Assembly (NCBI GenBank): GCA_050283925.1 | Contig: JBNOAI010000005.1 | Span: 248,001-312,000, forward strand | Source: ZC4RG25 sp023428365 | GTDB taxonomy: Bacteria; Pseudomonadota; Alphaproteobacteria; Rhizobiales; Hyphomicrobiaceae | DNA: 64,000 nt | Direction of reading: 5' to 3' | Shown here: positions 1 to 8,115 of the stretch, in pieces | How positions within the stretch are numbered: position 1 is the first letter of the stretch | How the letters are laid out: every line of letters starts with the position of its first letter | The notes under the pieces: generated by a model | Seen by the model: the letters and a program-made list of their open reading frames with translations, nothing else | Told to the model about the DNA's origin: nothing | The model's database searches: none | Translations under genes and position numbers: made by a program

Positions 1-1
1 A

Positions 2-739
2 TTCCGCAAGGGAGCGCTGGAGGAGCTGATCGAGGAGCGGCTGAAGCTTCAGGAAGCGACGCGCATCGGCGTCAGCATCGAAGAGGATCAAGTCGACAAT
101 CTGATCAAGGGCATCGCCGAGCGCAACAAGATGACGCCAGAGCAGTTTGCCCAGCATCTCAAGAGTACGGGTGGCGACATCCAGAGCATGCGCTCACGTT
201 TCAAGGCAATGCTCTCCTGGAACCAGGTGGTGCGTCGGCGTTTCAGCGCCATGGTCTCGGTCAACCAGCGCGAAATCGACCGCATGATCTCATCATCAAG
301 CGACTCGATGGAAGAAGAAGTCGAGATGACGGTGCATAAGATCACGCTGTCGGTACCGGCCAAGATCAACCAGACGGTGATGGCGAAGCGGCTTGAGGAT
401 GCTGAACGGATCATGCGGGGCTACAAGGGGTGCAGTTCATCTGCCGCTGTGGCCAAGGTTCATGACGCGAAATTCGATAATCTCGGGGTTCGCAAGCCTT
501 CCAGCATTCCCGAGCCGACCCGCAGCCTGCTTCTGAACGCGAAGCCGGGCGAGATGGTGCCGCCCAACATGTCCACCCAGGGCGTGGAGTTGTATGCCTT
601 ATGCGAGCGCAAGGTGACGACCGCTGACGAGAAGAAGCGTGATCAGGTTGCCCAGGAACTCCAACAGAAAGAGTTCGACGTTCTCGCGCGACGGCACCTA
701 AGGGATCTACGCCAGGACGCGCATATCGAGTATCGTTGA
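2..739 (+). CDS. surA: SurA-type periplasmic chaperone / peptidylprolyl isomerase (5'-truncated)
   Basis: The frame is already open at the window edge and runs for 245 codons to a TGA, so only the C-terminal part is present. The visible start (GALEELIEERLKLQEATRIG) is typical of the SurA N-terminal chaperone domain, followed by a parvulin-like stretch (residues around LLNAKPGEMVPPNMSTQG) and the usual C-terminal helix ending LRDLRQDAHIEYR. SurA proteins escort outer-membrane proteins through the periplasm. The gene sits directly before pdxA and rsmA, the conserved order in proteobacteria, which supports the call. The signal peptide lies outside the window. The parvulin part looks short and diverged, so isomerase activity is uncertain. 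Confidence 0.85.
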   Translation, partial: FRKGALEELIEERLKLQEATRIGVSIEEDQVDNLIKGIAERNKMTPEQFAQHLKSTGGDIQSMRSRFKAMLSWNQVVRRRFSAMVSVNQREIDRMISSSSDSMEEEVEMTVHKITLSVPAKINQTVMAKRLEDAERIMRGYKGCSSSAAVAKVHDAKFDNLGVRKPSSIPEPTRSLLLNAKPGEMVPPNMSTQGVELYALCERKVTTADEKKRDQVAQELQQKEFDVLARRHLRDLRQDAHIEYR

Positions 740-742
740 GGT

Positions 743-1807
743 GTGATCACACCTCTCGATACCCATCTCCCGCGTCCCCTGCTCGCCCTCACAATGGGCG
801 ATCCGGCAGGTATTGGCCTGGAGCTGACGCTCAAGATCTGGCAAGCCCATGCGGCCGCGCCGAATGACAGCGCCTATGACGTTGTGCTTTACGGCGATCC
901 CGATGAAGTCGCCGCTTGCGCGCAACGCGCGGGTATTGCGAACCCAAGCATCATCGTCGAGAAGCCTGAAGACGCGCGCGGTGTTTGGCCGAGCAGGCTT
1001 CCCGTGTTGCCGATCCGTCTAACCACTCCTGCCGTACCGGGCAAGCCTGATCCGACCAATGCTCATGCGGTGATATCGGCGATAGAGCAGGCGACCTCTG
1101 CCGTAATGGCGGGGCAAGCCGACGCCATCGTGACGAACCCGATCGCCAAGCACGTGCTCTATCAGGCCGGCTTCATCCATCCGGGACATACGGAATTTCT
1201 CGCCGAGCTGGCATCGCGCTCAACCGGTGGCCGGCCCTGGCGTCCGGTGATGATGCTGGCTTGCGACGAGCTTCGTGTTGTACCTCTGACCATCCATATT
1301 CCAATTTCGGATGTGCCGGCCGCAATCTCCGAAGACCTGATCATCGAGACGGTACGGATCGTCGCCGCCGGCTTGAAACGGGATTTCGGCATCGCTGGCG
1401 CGCCGCGGATTGCCATAGCCGGTCTCAACCCGCATGCCGGCGAGAACGGATCGATCGGCACGGAGGATCAGCGCATCATCGCACCGGCCATAGCAACGCT
1501 GCGCTCGGAGGGATTTGCGGTTTCCGGTCCGCACTCGGCCGACACGCTGTTTCATGCTTCCGCGCGCACAGGATACGATGCCGTCGTGGCGATGTATCAC
1601 GACCAGGCGCTGATCCCGATCAAGACGCTGGCCTTCGACAGCGGCGTGAATGTTACCCTCGGCTTGCCGTTCGTGCGTACGTCGCCCGACCACGGAACGG
1701 CCTTCGATATTGCCGGCACGGGCAAGGCCAATCCGGCATCGCTCGAAGCAGCCTTGAACCTGGCCGCCCGGATGGCCATCAACCGTGCCGCGGCTCCTGC
1801 GCCATGA
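743..1807 (+). CDS. pdxA: 4-hydroxythreonine-4-phosphate dehydrogenase
   Basis: This enzyme oxidises 4-phosphohydroxy-L-threonine in the DXP-dependent pathway of pyridoxal phosphate synthesis. The 354-residue protein has the family signature MGDPAGIG near the N terminus and the three expected metal-binding histidine regions: PGHTEFLAE, GLNPHAGENG and YHDQALIP. The C-terminal SPDHGTAFDIAG motif is also intact. The start is a GTG three bases after the surA stop; an ATG at 796 (in MGDPAGIG) would remove the first strand and is less likely. Its stop overlaps the rsmA start as ATGA, so the two are probably translationally coupled. Confidence 0.95.
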   Translation: MITPLDTHLPRPLLALTMGDPAGIGLELTLKIWQAHAAAPNDSAYDVVLYGDPDEVAACAQRAGIANPSIIVEKPEDARGVWPSRLPVLPIRLTTPAVPGKPDPTNAHAVISAIEQATSAVMAGQADAIVTNPIAKHVLYQAGFIHPGHTEFLAELASRSTGGRPWRPVMMLACDELRVVPLTIHIPISDVPAAISEDLIIETVRIVAAGLKRDFGIAGAPRIAIAGLNPHAGENGSIGTEDQRIIAPAIATLRSEGFAVSGPHSADTLFHASARTGYDAVVAMYHDQALIPIKTLAFDSGVNVTLGLPFVRTSPDHGTAFDIAGTGKANPASLEAALNLAARMAINRAAAPAP

Positions 1808-2697
1808 TCGATAGCGATACGACTGCCGGGCCAAGCAACGCATCGCCCGACTCCCTCCCGCCGTTGCGTGAGGTGATCGCGACGCTGGGTCTATCCGCGA
1901 AGAAGAGCCTCGGCCAGAACTTCATTCTCGACCTGAACCTGACGCGGCGCATCGCGCGCGCGGCCGGAGATCTCAGCGGACGGACAGTCGTGGAGATCGG
2001 CCCAGGCCCCGGTGGGCTGACACGTGCCCTGCTGATGGAAGGCGCGGGCCGCGTCGTTGCCGTCGAGCGCGATGATCGTTGCCTTCCGGCTTTGCAACAA
2101 ATTGCCGAGCGCTATCCCGGGCGCCTCGACGTGCATATGGCCGATGCCCTCGAAACCGATTGGCCGCAGCTGCTCGAGACGCAGTCCAAAGCCGCGATCA
2201 TCGCCAACCTCCCCTACGGCATCGCCACCCGCCTGCTGATCGGATGGCTCGAAAACGAGCCTTGGCCGCCTTGGTACGAGCGCATGGTGCTGATGTTCCA
2301 GCGCGAGGTCGCAGAGCGCATCGTCGCCCAACCGGGAACGAAGGCCTATGGCCGACTCGCCGTCATCTCTCAATGGCGGACACAGCCGCGCATCGCCATG
2401 ACGCTCAAGCCGGAAGCCTTCACGCCGCCGCCCAAGGTCGCCTCAGCCGTCGTTGAGTTCATTCCCCGGTCGGAACCGACACCGCCGTGCTCCGTCAAAG
2501 TCCTTGGAGAAGTGACAGCTGCCGCGTTCGGTCAGCGCCGCAAGATGCTGCGTGCGAGTCTCAAGTCTCTGACGCCTGACGCGGAGGATCTGCTACGCGA
2601 AGCCGGTATTTCGCCGGAGGAGCGGGCCGAACAACTCCACGTGGAGGATTTTGCCAGGCTGGCGCAGTTGGCCCAGAAGCGACGGGCAGGAAGATAG
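1804..2697 (+). CDS. rsmA: 16S rRNA (adenine(1518)-N6/adenine(1519)-N6)-dimethyltransferase
   Basis: RsmA (KsgA) dimethylates two adjacent adenosines in helix 45 of 16S rRNA during small-subunit maturation. The 297-residue protein carries KKSLGQNFI at the start of the domain, the SAM-binding motif VVEIGPGPGGLT, the acidic VAVERDD and the catalytic NLPYGI motif. A longer upstream frame is open from 1261, but the ATG at 1804 overlaps the pdxA stop and gives the normal family length and N terminus. It is the last gene of the rightward surA-pdxA-rsmA run and converges on the next gene. Confidence 0.96.
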   Translation: MIDSDTTAGPSNASPDSLPPLREVIATLGLSAKKSLGQNFILDLNLTRRIARAAGDLSGRTVVEIGPGPGGLTRALLMEGAGRVVAVERDDRCLPALQQIAERYPGRLDVHMADALETDWPQLLETQSKAAIIANLPYGIATRLLIGWLENEPWPPWYERMVLMFQREVAERIVAQPGTKAYGRLAVISQWRTQPRIAMTLKPEAFTPPPKVASAVVEFIPRSEPTPPCSVKVLGEVTAAAFGQRRKMLRASLKSLTPDAEDLLREAGISPEERAEQLHVEDFARLAQLAQKRRAGR

Positions 2698-2709
2698 GGT
2701 CGTTACCGG

Positions 2710-3609
2710 TCAGCCTAAACGCACGTAGGGTTCAGGCACGCCACGTACCGCTTTCCTCAGCTTCCACAACGCACCGGCCATCGGCTGAAGCAGACGCGCG
2801 TCAGACGAAAGGTTCTGGTGCGCCGAGGTAATCAGCAAGCGATCGAAATGCTCGCCGAAGAACGCCGGACACGTCGGTTGACTGACGGGCAGCGCGTAGC
2901 TGTCATACAAAGTTGCATCAGCGTTCCACACGTGCACCGCCGACGCCCCCCAAGCCGCAGACCATATCCGGCCATCCGCATCGACGACAGCACCGTCCGG
3001 CTCGCCCTCCACATCCGAATAGCGTTTGAAGATGGCAGGCTCCCCGATCGGCAATCCCGTATCGGGATCGGTCGCGACGCGCCAGATCGTCCGGCTGGCT
3101 GAATCGGCGAAGTAGGCGACGCGGCCACCGGGGCCAAAGCAGATGGAATTACCGATCGTAATCCGGTCGAACAGCAGCCGCAGTTCGCCGTCACGGAACC
3201 ACCAGATCGCCCCCTGCTCCGGCTCCGCGCACTTACCCATGCTGCTGATCCAAAGCGCGCCGGAGGGATGCACGCGCCCGTCGTTCGAGCGCAGATGCGG
3301 ATGATAGGCAAGGAACGGACGGACTGGGTTGCTGGCACCCGTATCGAGATTCAACAACCGGAAGTCTTTCTCCGTCGCGACCAGAACGTGTCGGCGATCA
3401 ACCAAAGCAGCAACTGACGCCATGGCGCCGAGGCGATGTTCACGCACGTGCCCACCTGCGAACGGTCGCTCGTAGAGCAGTCCGTGCGGGATATCGAACC
3501 ACAGCACACTGCTGCGATCGGGATGCGCGACAGGACCCTCGCCGAGTTCATGACAGTTCTCATGCCAGATATCGGCGGTGCTATCGGAATGCTGCGCGGT
3601 CTGGTTCAT
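2710..3609 (-). CDS. SMP-30/gluconolactonase/LRE-like lactonase
   Basis: The 299-residue protein belongs to the SMP-30 six-bladed beta-propeller family, whose members hydrolyse sugar lactones with one divalent metal. The expected metal and active-site regions are present: the glutamate in ELGEGPV, an asparagine in RSNDGR, the asparagine in NSICFGP and the aspartate in EPDGAVVD. No signal peptide is visible, so it should be cytoplasmic. It lies 15 bp after an aldose 1-epimerase on the same strand, which fits oxidative sugar catabolism, but the sugar (glucose, arabinose, galactose or another) cannot be told from sequence alone. Confidence 0.85.
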   Translation of the reverse strand: MNQTAQHSDSTADIWHENCHELGEGPVAHPDRSSVLWFDIPHGLLYERPFAGGHVREHRLGAMASVAALVDRRHVLVATEKDFRLLNLDTGASNPVRPFLAYHPHLRSNDGRVHPSGALWISSMGKCAEPEQGAIWWFRDGELRLLFDRITIGNSICFGPGGRVAYFADSASRTIWRVATDPDTGLPIGEPAIFKRYSDVEGEPDGAVVDADGRIWSAAWGASAVHVWNADATLYDSYALPVSQPTCPAFFGEHFDRLLITSAHQNLSSDARLLQPMAGALWKLRKAVRGVPEPYVRLG

Positions 3610-3624
3610 CCCCTACTCTGGCCC

Positions 3625-4674
3625 CTATCCGGTGCTGAACCGGTATTCTGTCACCTGTCGGTAAGTTTCCCCTGGCCGGAGGACAACGTTCGTAAAGCCG
3701 GGATGGTTCGGAGAATCCGGAAACCTCTGCGGTTCGAGACAAAGTCCGCTGAAGGGGCCGTAGCTCTGGCCGTCCCTTCCAGGCACCGGCACGGAGACGT
3801 TGCCGCCATCATAAAATTGAACCCCGGGTTCCGTCGACCAGACCTCCAAAGCCAGGCTGGAATCCGGCGCGGTCAGCCGAGCCATTTTCCGAGGTTCCGC
3901 GATGGCAGCCATCGATGAAACGAAGGTATGGTCATAGCGGGTTGGAACGTCCGCGCGCACGCGGCGCTCGGTGCGGAAGTCAAAAGCGGTTCCGGCGACG
4001 GCCCGGATCTCCCCCGTCGGAATCTGAACCTCATCGACGGGAAGATAATGGTCGGCCAGGATCTCGAGTCGGTGGTCGCGCGCGTCGCCGCCACCGGAGA
4101 GATTGAAGTAGCTGTGTCCGGCCAGATTGATGATGGTCGGCGCGTCGGTTGTCGCCGTCAGCTCGATTGAAAGTTGTAACGGCCCGCTTATTCGATACGT
4201 GCAAGTCGCCTCGACACGTCCCGGATATCCTTCGTCGCCTGCCTGCGAGACGAGCGTCAGCCGAACGCTGTCACCCGTTAGCTCCTCGACAGCCCACGCG
4301 CGGCGGCCAAAGCCGAGCTTGCCTCCGTGCAGATGATTGCGCCCCTTCTCGTTACGCGTGAGCTGATAGCTGACACCATCCAACGAGAACTGGCCATCCC
4401 GAATGCGGTTGGCGTAGCGGCCAGCAATTGCCCCCATATGCGGCGAGTACTGGACGTAGTCCTCCAGCGTCCGCAAGCCAAGCGTCACCGATCGTGGCCC
4501 TGATGATGTCTCGACCGCGAGTTCCTGAATTGCCCCGCCATACGACAGGACTGACAGCCCAACGCCGCACGCCTTCAGGTGAACGCGCTCCACTGCGGTT
4601 CCATCAGCGAGCCGCCCAAACACCTCACGCTGCGGGTTTTCATCCATTCCAGGGCTTGCCTGATGCCTCGCCAT
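3625..4674 (-). CDS. Aldose 1-epimerase (mutarotase)
   Basis: Aldose 1-epimerase interconverts alpha and beta anomers of sugars such as galactose and glucose. The 349-residue protein shows the family motifs AGRYANRI (substrate arginine), NHLHGG (histidine), NLAGHSYFNL (catalytic histidine) and CLEPQRFPDSPN (catalytic glutamate). No signal peptide is evident, suggesting a cytoplasmic enzyme. It is the upstream gene of a two-gene leftward unit with the SMP-30 lactonase; together they would feed a sugar through its beta-anomer to a lactone and an aldonic acid. No sugar dehydrogenase or transporter is nearby to complete that route. Confidence 0.92.
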   Translation of the reverse strand: MARHQASPGMDENPQREVFGRLADGTAVERVHLKACGVGLSVLSYGGAIQELAVETSSGPRSVTLGLRTLEDYVQYSPHMGAIAGRYANRIRDGQFSLDGVSYQLTRNEKGRNHLHGGKLGFGRRAWAVEELTGDSVRLTLVSQAGDEGYPGRVEATCTYRISGPLQLSIELTATTDAPTIINLAGHSYFNLSGGGDARDHRLEILADHYLPVDEVQIPTGEIRAVAGTAFDFRTERRVRADVPTRYDHTFVSSMAAIAEPRKMARLTAPDSSLALEVWSTEPGVQFYDGGNVSVPVPGRDGQSYGPFSGLCLEPQRFPDSPNHPGFTNVVLRPGETYRQVTEYRFSTG

Positions 4675-4776
4675 ACCTGCGGGTAATCGCCGCTGAGATC
4701 CTCACCCTACCGTGCCGGAACACCCCCCAGCAACGTGCGTTGCAACTTTAACTTTTGCGGAAGGGAGTTCTCAACC

Positions 4777-5394
4777 ATGTTCGCTCCTACCCTGCTCACC
4801 GCGCTCCTGCTGACCGGCTTTGGAATCACCGCCGCGGCAGCGCAAACTTCTGGCAGCTACGGCAGTACACCAAGCACCGGCCCCGCATCCGGTTCCTCCG
4901 GAACGACGCGAGCCACGACCATTACTCCGGGACTCAGCGCCCGCCCCGGCGAGCGGGGTTTGCCATCAAGCATCGGTCAATCAGGCGAGGCCGGCGGCCG
5001 GCCCATGGACCTCACCGGAAGCAGAACGGCGCGTGAGTTGCGCGATCGCAGACCAGATTCGCTCGACCGGACCAGAGGTCAACCATCCGGCTCGCGTGGC
5101 CGCAACTTCTCAAACAGCTCGGTCGACCGCTATCCGACGTCACGAATGCTCCCTGTTCGTCCCGGCAGTGCGGAAGAAGGCGAGCGAGAGCGTTTGAAGG
5201 GGCCTCCGGGACTACCCGATGAAGCCAGCCGCTCGGCCGCCCAGCGCCGGGCTATCGGACGCCGGACAGGCGCGGGCTACACACAGCGGGAATGCGAGCA
5301 GATTTACGACTCGGGCACCGGAATGACGCGCCAACAATGGAGCGATAGCTGCCGCCGTGTGGGCCAGCGCAACGAGCGTCTGCAGATACGATAA
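4777..5394 (+). CDS. Secreted low-complexity protein of unknown function
   Basis: I do not recognise this family. The 205-residue product begins with a clear Sec signal peptide (residues 1-21, ending AAAAQ). After it comes a region rich in Gly, Ser, Thr, Pro and Arg that looks disordered, then a short ordered C-terminal segment with two cysteines (RECEQIY and SDSCRR). The start was chosen at 4777 because a strong AAGGGAG ribosome site lies about nine bases upstream; an upstream in-frame start at 4735 would spoil the signal peptide. It is divergent from the epimerase and followed by a strong hairpin terminator. Confidence 0.7.
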   Translation: MFAPTLLTALLLTGFGITAAAAQTSGSYGSTPSTGPASGSSGTTRATTITPGLSARPGERGLPSSIGQSGEAGGRPMDLTGSRTARELRDRRPDSLDRTRGQPSGSRGRNFSNSSVDRYPTSRMLPVRPGSAEEGERERLKGPPGLPDEASRSAAQRRAIGRRTGAGYTQRECEQIYDSGTGMTRQQWSDSCRRVGQRNERLQIR

Positions 5395-5431
5395 GGACTA
5401 GGGAATAGGTAGAAGGCGATCTGAAATGCAA

Positions 5432-5452
5432 AAGGGGGCCAATCGCCCCCTT
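5432..5452. terminator. Hairpin terminator, possibly bidirectional
   Basis: A perfect 8-bp inverted repeat (AAGGGGGC / GCCCCCTT) with a five-base loop lies between the convergent ends of the secreted protein at 4777-5394 and the small protein at 5485-5847. A-tract and T-tract flanks on both sides let it work in either direction. Confidence 0.75.
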
Positions 5453-5484
5453 AATCAGCTCGTCTGGCAATAAGGATCAGCAGG

Positions 5485-5847
5485 TCAGAAGCGGTGCTTC
5501 ACCGTACCCCTGACGACCAGATCATCCGCGGGATTCGCCGCTGGAGTTTGCGGTTCAACCTGCTGCTTGGGATCGGTCGCGCCATAAAGCAGCTCAAGAC
5601 CGAAATCCATCTTCGGCAGAACGCCCAAACGACCAAGACCAGGAATCCGCACTTCGGTGCCGCCAGTCGCGCCAGTTGTGGTCTCGGAAAGCGACATGTC
5701 TGCACCCAAACCGCCCGATTCCGTCGGGACAGCCTGCTGCGCCGGTTGACCAGATTGCTTGGCCCCCTGCTGAACGTCGAATGCCATCGCGGCAGTGCTG
5801 GCAAGCGCAGCAACCGCGCAAATGGCCAGAATACGAACCCTCTTCAT
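5485..5847 (-). CDS. Small secreted protein of unknown function
   Basis: The 120-residue product starts MKRVRILAICAVAALASTAAMA, a good Sec signal peptide cleaved near AMA-FD. The mature part is Gln/Pro-rich, then contains a hydrophobic glycine-rich segment (VRIPGLGRLGVLPKMDFGLELLYG) and ends VRGTVKHRF. The terminal phenylalanine and short strand-like end hint at an envelope or outer-membrane link, but this is inference. The start at 5847 has a GGAG site just upstream; an in-frame extension to 5922 is disfavoured because it would bury the signal sequence. No family recognised. Confidence 0.65.
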   Translation of the reverse strand: MKRVRILAICAVAALASTAAMAFDVQQGAKQSGQPAQQAVPTESGGLGADMSLSETTTGATGGTEVRIPGLGRLGVLPKMDFGLELLYGATDPKQQVEPQTPAANPADDLVVRGTVKHRF

Positions 5848-6167
5848 AGTGGACTCCGCAAGGTCCAAATCACGCACGCGTCTGACGGGAAATTGGTCCG
5901 TCCCACGCGCCAGCGCAAGCATGAACCAACAGCAATGAAGGAGTTATGTACGTTTGTCCCGCGAGGTGTTGTGAAATGGCAATAAACCGATTTTCACCGC
6001 CCAATTAAGGCCATATCTGGCTGGGTGCTGGTGCCATTAGATGCAATTGCGCAACACTCGACTGTATAACAACTTTAGCGTGTATTAAAGGGAACCAATT
6101 CGCTCTATTGTGGTTAATGATGCAAATAGAGAGACTGGGGGATCAACGAGGTTAGATCAAAAACAAA
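5848..6167. other. Intergenic region upstream of the small secreted protein
   Basis: About 320 bases without a supported gene. The part from about 5990 to 6160 is clearly more AT-rich than its surroundings and probably holds the promoter of the leftward small secreted protein. I could not assign a convincing -35/-10 pair. The right edge is the terminator of the first porin. Confidence 0.4.
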
Positions 6168-6190
6168 GAGCCGCCCACAAGGGGCGGCTC
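6168..6190 (-). terminator. Rho-independent terminator of the first porin
   Basis: A perfect 9-bp stem (GAGCCGCCC / GGGCGGCTC) with a five-base loop begins 30 bases past the porin stop. Read on the minus strand it is followed by TTTGTTTTTGATC, a classical U-rich tail. Confidence 0.9.
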
Positions 6191-6219
6191 CAGGTAGATT
6201 TTGTAGCTGATCTGAAAGA

Positions 6220-7593
6220 TCAGAAGCGGATGATTGCGCCTGCTTTCACGACGCTGGTATCGCGGCTCGCTGCTCCGAGTTCGTCCTGCTCGAATTCACC
6301 CGGGATACCAGAAATTGCACCCGCGATGCCATCAAGGCTATAACGGCGATACTGAAGGTAGAGATCCATAGCTGCAGCATCGACCGTCTGAACAATACCT
6401 AGACCCCAGTAGTCACCGCTCAAGCGATCAGCCATTGGGTTGCTCATAAAGCCAAGCTCAGTATTTGGATCAGTGGTTGTATCATAACCCATAATTGTAC
6501 CGGCGCTCGGGTTATCATACTTCACGTTGCCATACTCGCCGTAAAACGTCGTGGCACCAGGACCGAAGAGGTTACGCTGAAGACCGGCAATCAACCACCA
6601 GCCGCGCTGTGAGCGTGAGGCTGAAGTTGAGTCGATATCGCCAAAGCCGCCAGAGAGGAACAGACCCGTCGGGACGTGCATGGTAGACGCCGACCCGAGC
6701 CAAACGTCATCTTCACGGCCAGCACTATCATTATAATCTTCGTTACGATAACCGATGCCCGCAGCAACACGGACACCATTGAACTCACCTGCGTAGCGCA
6801 GAGCTACTTCCCAATAGTCTGCAGAGTCGTCAGCCTGAGGTCCAGTCTGACTGACAATCGGGAATTCGCCTTCGCTCACGTCGTCGACATAGTAATACGT
6901 TGTTGATGCGGCACCACGCGTTTGGTGGCTGTAGCCAGCGCCAAGCACGAAGCCTGCGACCGTCGGCGAACGATAGTAGATACCCTGACGACGAGCGCCG
7001 TCATAGACGTCACCGAAGGTATTCTCGTAAGCCGAACCGAGATAACCATCCTGGTCGGTGCCAAGCTGGGTCAGCAACGTGTTACCAAGATTGATGCCAA
7101 ACAAGCCGTCCGTCACCTGCGACGTCTGACCGATAGACACGCGACCGAGGCGGGTGTCATCCAGGTAGAAGTAGCTGTGGCGGATATTGAAAGCGCCACT
7201 GTTACCGTTGCTGCTGGTACCCTTGTTCTCGTTCAGACCGACTTCGATGTTGTAACCAGCTTCGAGGTCCGGACGGATCTTCGCAGATCCGCGGAAACCG
7301 AAGCGGGTCGTACCGGCCTGGTTATCATAGACGGACAGCTTGTCAGAACGATAAGCATCGATCTCTTCGCTGTCGTGCCACATGATCGCTTTGTTGACCT
7401 GACCATAAACGGTCAGCGACACCTTGCGGTTGCCCTTGCGAGCGGTCGTTGCCTCGAGCTCAGCTACGCGCTCTTCGAGGTCAGCGCAGCAGTTGCCACC
7501 GAGGTCAGCAGCCATCGCACCCGAAGCCATCAGACCGACGGCCGCAGTAGCGAGGGCGAAGCGACTGGTCGTCTTCATCAGTCCCCCAATCAT
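6220..7593 (-). CDS. Outer-membrane porin, Rhizobiales Porin_2 type (copy 1)
   Basis: The 457-residue protein is a trimeric-type general porin of the Porin_2 family. It has a Sec signal peptide ending SGAMA-ADLGG, a short coiled coil (CCADLEERVAELEATTARKG), the first strand VSLTVYGQVN, and a C-terminal strand ending GAIIRF, whose final phenylalanine is the Bam recognition signal. The start at 7593 (MIGGLMKTT) is preceded by AAGGGGAG eight bases upstream; the inner ATG at 7578 is possible. It is a tandem paralogue of the next porin, with the same N-terminal block and a related upstream region, but the central loops differ considerably. Confidence 0.95.
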   Translation of the reverse strand: MIGGLMKTTSRFALATAAVGLMASGAMAADLGGNCCADLEERVAELEATTARKGNRKVSLTVYGQVNKAIMWHDSEEIDAYRSDKLSVYDNQAGTTRFGFRGSAKIRPDLEAGYNIEVGLNENKGTSSNGNSGAFNIRHSYFYLDDTRLGRVSIGQTSQVTDGLFGINLGNTLLTQLGTDQDGYLGSAYENTFGDVYDGARRQGIYYRSPTVAGFVLGAGYSHQTRGAASTTYYYVDDVSEGEFPIVSQTGPQADDSADYWEVALRYAGEFNGVRVAAGIGYRNEDYNDSAGREDDVWLGSASTMHVPTGLFLSGGFGDIDSTSASRSQRGWWLIAGLQRNLFGPGATTFYGEYGNVKYDNPSAGTIMGYDTTTDPNTELGFMSNPMADRLSGDYWGLGIVQTVDAAAMDLYLQYRRYSLDGIAGAISGIPGEFEQDELGAASRDTSVVKAGAIIRF

Positions 7594-8061
7594 AAATGTA
7601 GCTCCCCTTAAATTTCCATCGAATGTGCAGAAAGCAGCACGCGCTGCCCGGCGACAGCCCGCGTTCAATCCGAGAAGCACGCACGCGCGTGTGCGCTCGC
7701 CACTCCGACTGGACGCGTCTAACGGGACGCAACAAAACTGGACGCTGATTACTAAGTGCGGCTACTAAGCCCGCCGGGCTTGCTTCCTGCTGAGCGGGTG
7801 AGGAGACCGATGCTGTGGACCCCCGCCTGCCCGTGCTTGACCTCGCGAAAGGTCCTGCCGCACGACTCGTGACAGTGATTGATCTGTAGTCCAGCTCACC
7901 GGCAGGGGCAAACACTGGGTGCCTGTTGTTCACCCAATTGGCCGGAACTGTGGCCTCGATATCACGAGTTTCGTTATGGCCACATCGAAATTCTGGTTTT
8001 GTTCTAGAATTGGCCGGTTTTTCGCCCGGTCCAGCCCCACAAACAGCCCGTTGAACGCAAG
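7594..8061. other. Inter-porin region with porin-1 leader
   Basis: No gene is supported here. Positions 7626-7781 are a copy of the leader in front of the second porin and are annotated as a repeat. A long frame on the minus strand (7505-8320) overlaps both porins and has no coding features. The stretch 7840-8060 contains several short GGCC-rich inverted repeats but nothing I can name. Confidence 0.5.
7626..7781 (-). repeat. Duplicated porin leader, copy A
   Basis: This stretch matches 9683-9845 in front of the second porin. The clearest blocks are a 28-base identity (7626-7653 with 9683-9710), a 20-base identity (7698-7717 with 9755-9774) and a shared palindrome AAGCCCGCCGGGCTT (7767-7781 with 9831-9845). 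It lies 30 to 190 bases upstream of the porin start, so it is probably promoter plus untranslated leader. Confidence 0.8.
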
Positions 8062-8087
8062 AAAGCCGCCCAGCTAGGGGCGGCTTT
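8062..8087 (-). terminator. Rho-independent terminator of the second porin
   Basis: A perfect 10-bp stem (AAAGCCGCCC / GGGCGGCTTT) with a six-base loop lies 29 bases past the porin stop. On the minus strand it ends in TTTCTTGCGTT. Its core (GCCGCCC/GGGCGGC) is shared with the terminator of the first porin. Confidence 0.85.
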
Positions 8088-8115
8088 CCGAATCTTGAGG
8101 TCTGAGGCGTCGCTT

